From: Fidelibacterota bacterium
GTDB lineage: Bacteria > Fidelibacterota > Marinisomatia > SCGC-AAA003-L08 > D37C17
Direction: 5' to 3'
NCBI GenBank assembly: GCA_004124405.1
Contig: SCKP01000017.1
Span: forward strand, 1-34,741
DNA length: 34,741 bases
The position numbers and the translations under genes were made by a program. How positions within the stretch are numbered: the first letter of the stretch is position 1; the number at the start of each line of letters is the position of its first letter. This document shows positions 33,370 to 34,741 of the stretch, piece after piece. The notes below the pieces were generated by a model. The model saw only the letters and a list, made by a program, of their open reading frames with translations, did not search any database and was not told the origin of the DNA.

Positions 33370-33400
33370 TGTGACCCATTTTAGTCACATATAAGTCACA
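33370..33400 (+). promoter_or_regulatory. CRP-like palindrome plus third half-site upstream of the nucleotide cyclase
   Basis: TGTGAC-N8-GTCACA (33370-33375 and 33384-33389) is a perfect inverted repeat. A second GTCACA follows at 33395-33400, one helical turn downstream. The half-site equals the CRP/FNR-type TGTGA/TCACA, but the gap is four bases wider than in the E. coli CRP site. A TTATAAAAT stretch at about 33412-33420 could be the -10. A cAMP- or cGMP-responsive regulator controlling the cyclase is inference. Confidence 0.45.
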
Positions 33401-33464
33401 CGAAAATACTGTTATAAAATAGTAACTGCAAGCAGTTTCAGACTCAAACTTTAACCAAAATTTC

Positions 33465-33508
33465 AACCTAATGTAACCCCGCAGGGGGCAAAGTAACGGG
33501 GGTAGGTT
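33465..33508 (+). other. Foldable GC-rich leader element before the cyclase gene
   Basis: AACCTA (33465-33470) can pair with TAGGTT (33503-33508). Inside, CCCCG can pair with either of two G-runs (GGGGG at 33484-33488 or CGGGGG at 33497-33502), giving two alternative folds. It stands out as GC-rich in an AT-rich leader 50 bases before the ATG. I match it to no known riboswitch class. Confidence 0.35.
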
Positions 33509-33558
33509 CAATAACAAAAGGCTTACACTCATTCTAATTATATATTTTAAATTACACT

Positions 33559-34741
33559 ATGCCAATTGAAAGAAAACTTGCTGCAATTATGTTTACGGAT
33601 ATTGTTGGTTTCACCAAAATTATGGGTGATGATGAATCCACAGCACTCTCTATTTTAGAAAATCAGCAATCCTTAATTAACCCAATAGTTAAAGAACATA
33701 AAGGTACTATCATCAAGAAGATGGGTGATGGTTTACTTATTGAATTTCCATCAACAGTTGATGCTGTTGAATGTGCAACCCAAATGCAGGATTCAATTAA
33801 ATCATATAATACGAGTGATGATAATCTTGAGTTTCATATACGGATAGGAATACATCTTGGAGATATTGTTATTCTTGGAGATGATATATTGGGTGATGGT
33901 GTTAATATAGCTTCAAGGATTGAGCCTTTGGCAAGTCCCGATGGTATTTGTATTACTGATGCCGTCTATCAATCAGTTAAAAGTAAACTAAAACTTGATG
34001 CTAAACGGATTGATGATGTGGATTTAAAACATATCGATGATAAATATACTATTTACAAACTTTTTGAAAAGAATAACGACATAGGAAATATTGAAAAAAA
34101 ATATGAAGATGTCGTAATACCAAATTTAAATATTAATAAAATAGTTAATAAATATGACTCATCAATCAATTTTGTTAGACTAATTATTCTCACTTTATCT
34201 CTATCCACTCTAACTGTCTTATGCTTTAAATCGATGAAATTATTCGTTAGCATACTCACCCAAACAATAAAACCAGTCATTTCTTACTACACATCAGATG
34301 AATCTCCTGAAAATATACCTGATTTTACATCAATCTTTACAAATATACAAATGCCTGATTTTACACAAATATTTCCAGATGGAATTGAAAAAATACTTTT
34401 AATTATTCTTGTTTCTTCTTCATTTATAGTTTTTTGGTTAATAAATAGAAATACAATAATAACATTTAAAGATATTAGAGATGTTAATAATATTGTGAAC
34501 ATTCTACTTATTCAAATGGATTATGAATATTTAGGGAAAGAAGAAGGCAAAATGAAATTCTATTATGATGGACTTGAGGAAGACTGGACAAAATTAAATT
34601 CATTTATAAAGAATAATTATCTATTGAAAAAAATAAATATTTTGTCTCTAAACTCTAATGGTAATACCATAACTATTAATGCTCAAAATTGGCAGGTTAA
34701 AAGTTTAATAAAAGAAATTAAAAGTTTTACAACCAAGTCAA
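33559..34741 (+). CDS. Class III adenylate/guanylate cyclase with membrane segments, C-terminus beyond the window
   Basis: From the ATG at 33559 the frame stays open for 394 codons to the right edge. The catalytic domain (about 1-180) has ERKLAAIMFTDIVGFTKIMG (first metal Asp), IIKKMGDGLLIEF (second Asp), HIRIGIHLGDIV and LGDGVNIASRIEPL, which holds the transition-state Asn and Arg. All key catalytic residues are present, so it should make cAMP or cGMP. Two hydrophobic segments follow (LIILTLSLSTLTVLCF and ILLIILVSSSFIVFWLI), with a linker between them carrying PDFTSIF and PDFTQIF repeats. A charged soluble region then begins. No TPR has started by the edge. No Shine-Dalgarno is visible. The catalytic domain lies N-terminal to the membrane segments, the reverse of most membrane cyclases. 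Confidence 0.9.
   Translation, partial: MPIERKLAAIMFTDIVGFTKIMGDDESTALSILENQQSLINPIVKEHKGTIIKKMGDGLLIEFPSTVDAVECATQMQDSIKSYNTSDDNLEFHIRIGIHLGDIVILGDDILGDGVNIASRIEPLASPDGICITDAVYQSVKSKLKLDAKRIDDVDLKHIDDKYTIYKLFEKNNDIGNIEKKYEDVVIPNLNINKIVNKYDSSINFVRLIILTLSLSTLTVLCFKSMKLFVSILTQTIKPVISYYTSDESPENIPDFTSIFTNIQMPDFTQIFPDGIEKILLIILVSSSFIVFWLINRNTIITFKDIRDVNNIVNILLIQMDYEYLGKEEGKMKFYYDGLEEDWTKLNSFIKNNYLLKKINILSLNSNGNTITINAQNWQVKSLIKEIKSFTTKS

Noticed and set aside
1-34741. CRISPR arrays, complete insertion sequences, integrases or restriction/toxin systems
   Set aside because: I found no regularly spaced repeats, transposase or integrase motifs, and no nuclease-toxin pairs; the stator operon is not a Zorya-type defence locus because ZorC/ZorD-like helicase or nuclease genes are absent.

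Overview
The window is a dense, AT-rich bacterial chromosome segment, mostly core housekeeping genes. The cell plan is Gram-negative: there are lipoproteins with signal peptides, a probable outer-membrane beta-barrel, a PomB-type OmpA-domain protein and a CpxRA-like two-component system. A YbeY whose third metal ligand is Asp instead of His, weak or absent Shine-Dalgarno sequences on many genes and frequent TTG/GTG starts fit the FCB/Bacteroidota-like side of the tree. Candidatus Neomarinimicrobiota (Marinimicrobia) is my best guess, but that is inference and no rRNA is present to test it.

Layout. Positions 1-4914 (minus strand) hold an envelope operon: lipoprotein, TPR protein, outer-membrane barrel with TPR tail, PomA/MotA-like stator, PomB/MotB-like stator, and the start of a secreted protein that runs off the left edge. 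It looks like an ion-driven motor module without recognisable flagellar neighbours, and motA carries an in-frame TGA before its expected C-terminal tail. Positions 5196-7268 (plus) are panD-panB-panC (pantothenate). Positions 7367-10724 (minus) are nadA-nadC-nadB (de novo NAD). Positions 10725-11204 are a gene-poor patch with a tiny XRE-type helix-turn-helix frame between two imperfect 20-bp direct repeats, followed by a GDPD-family phosphodiesterase (minus). Positions 12105-17555 (plus) hold dnaA overlapping a CpxRA-like pair, then ssb, a small secreted basic protein with its own terminator, and a TPR lipoprotein. Positions 17611-19498 (minus) are moxR-DUF58. Positions 19641-21436 (plus) are rlmN and a purine nucleoside phosphorylase, meeting tail to tail with yqeY-cvpA-mutS2 (minus, 21439-24827).

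Positions 25048-32478 (plus) carry a coiled-coil zinc-ribbon gene, the RNase P RNA gene, and a tightly coupled run recJ-fabH-acyl-CoA dehydrogenase-ybeY-corC-like-mazG. Positions 32502-33026 (minus) are tmRNA and tRNA-Arg(TCG) with a shared terminator.

The right end (33208-34741) changes character. It starts with the 5' half of a tRNA-Lys(CTT) that runs straight into a terminator-like hairpin. A CRP-like palindrome and a foldable leader follow, then a class III nucleotide cyclase with predicted membrane segments that is still open at the window edge.

The most promising places for something undescribed are the PomAB-plus-outer-membrane operon with its interrupted motA, and the tRNA-half/terminator/palindrome/cyclase block on the right.
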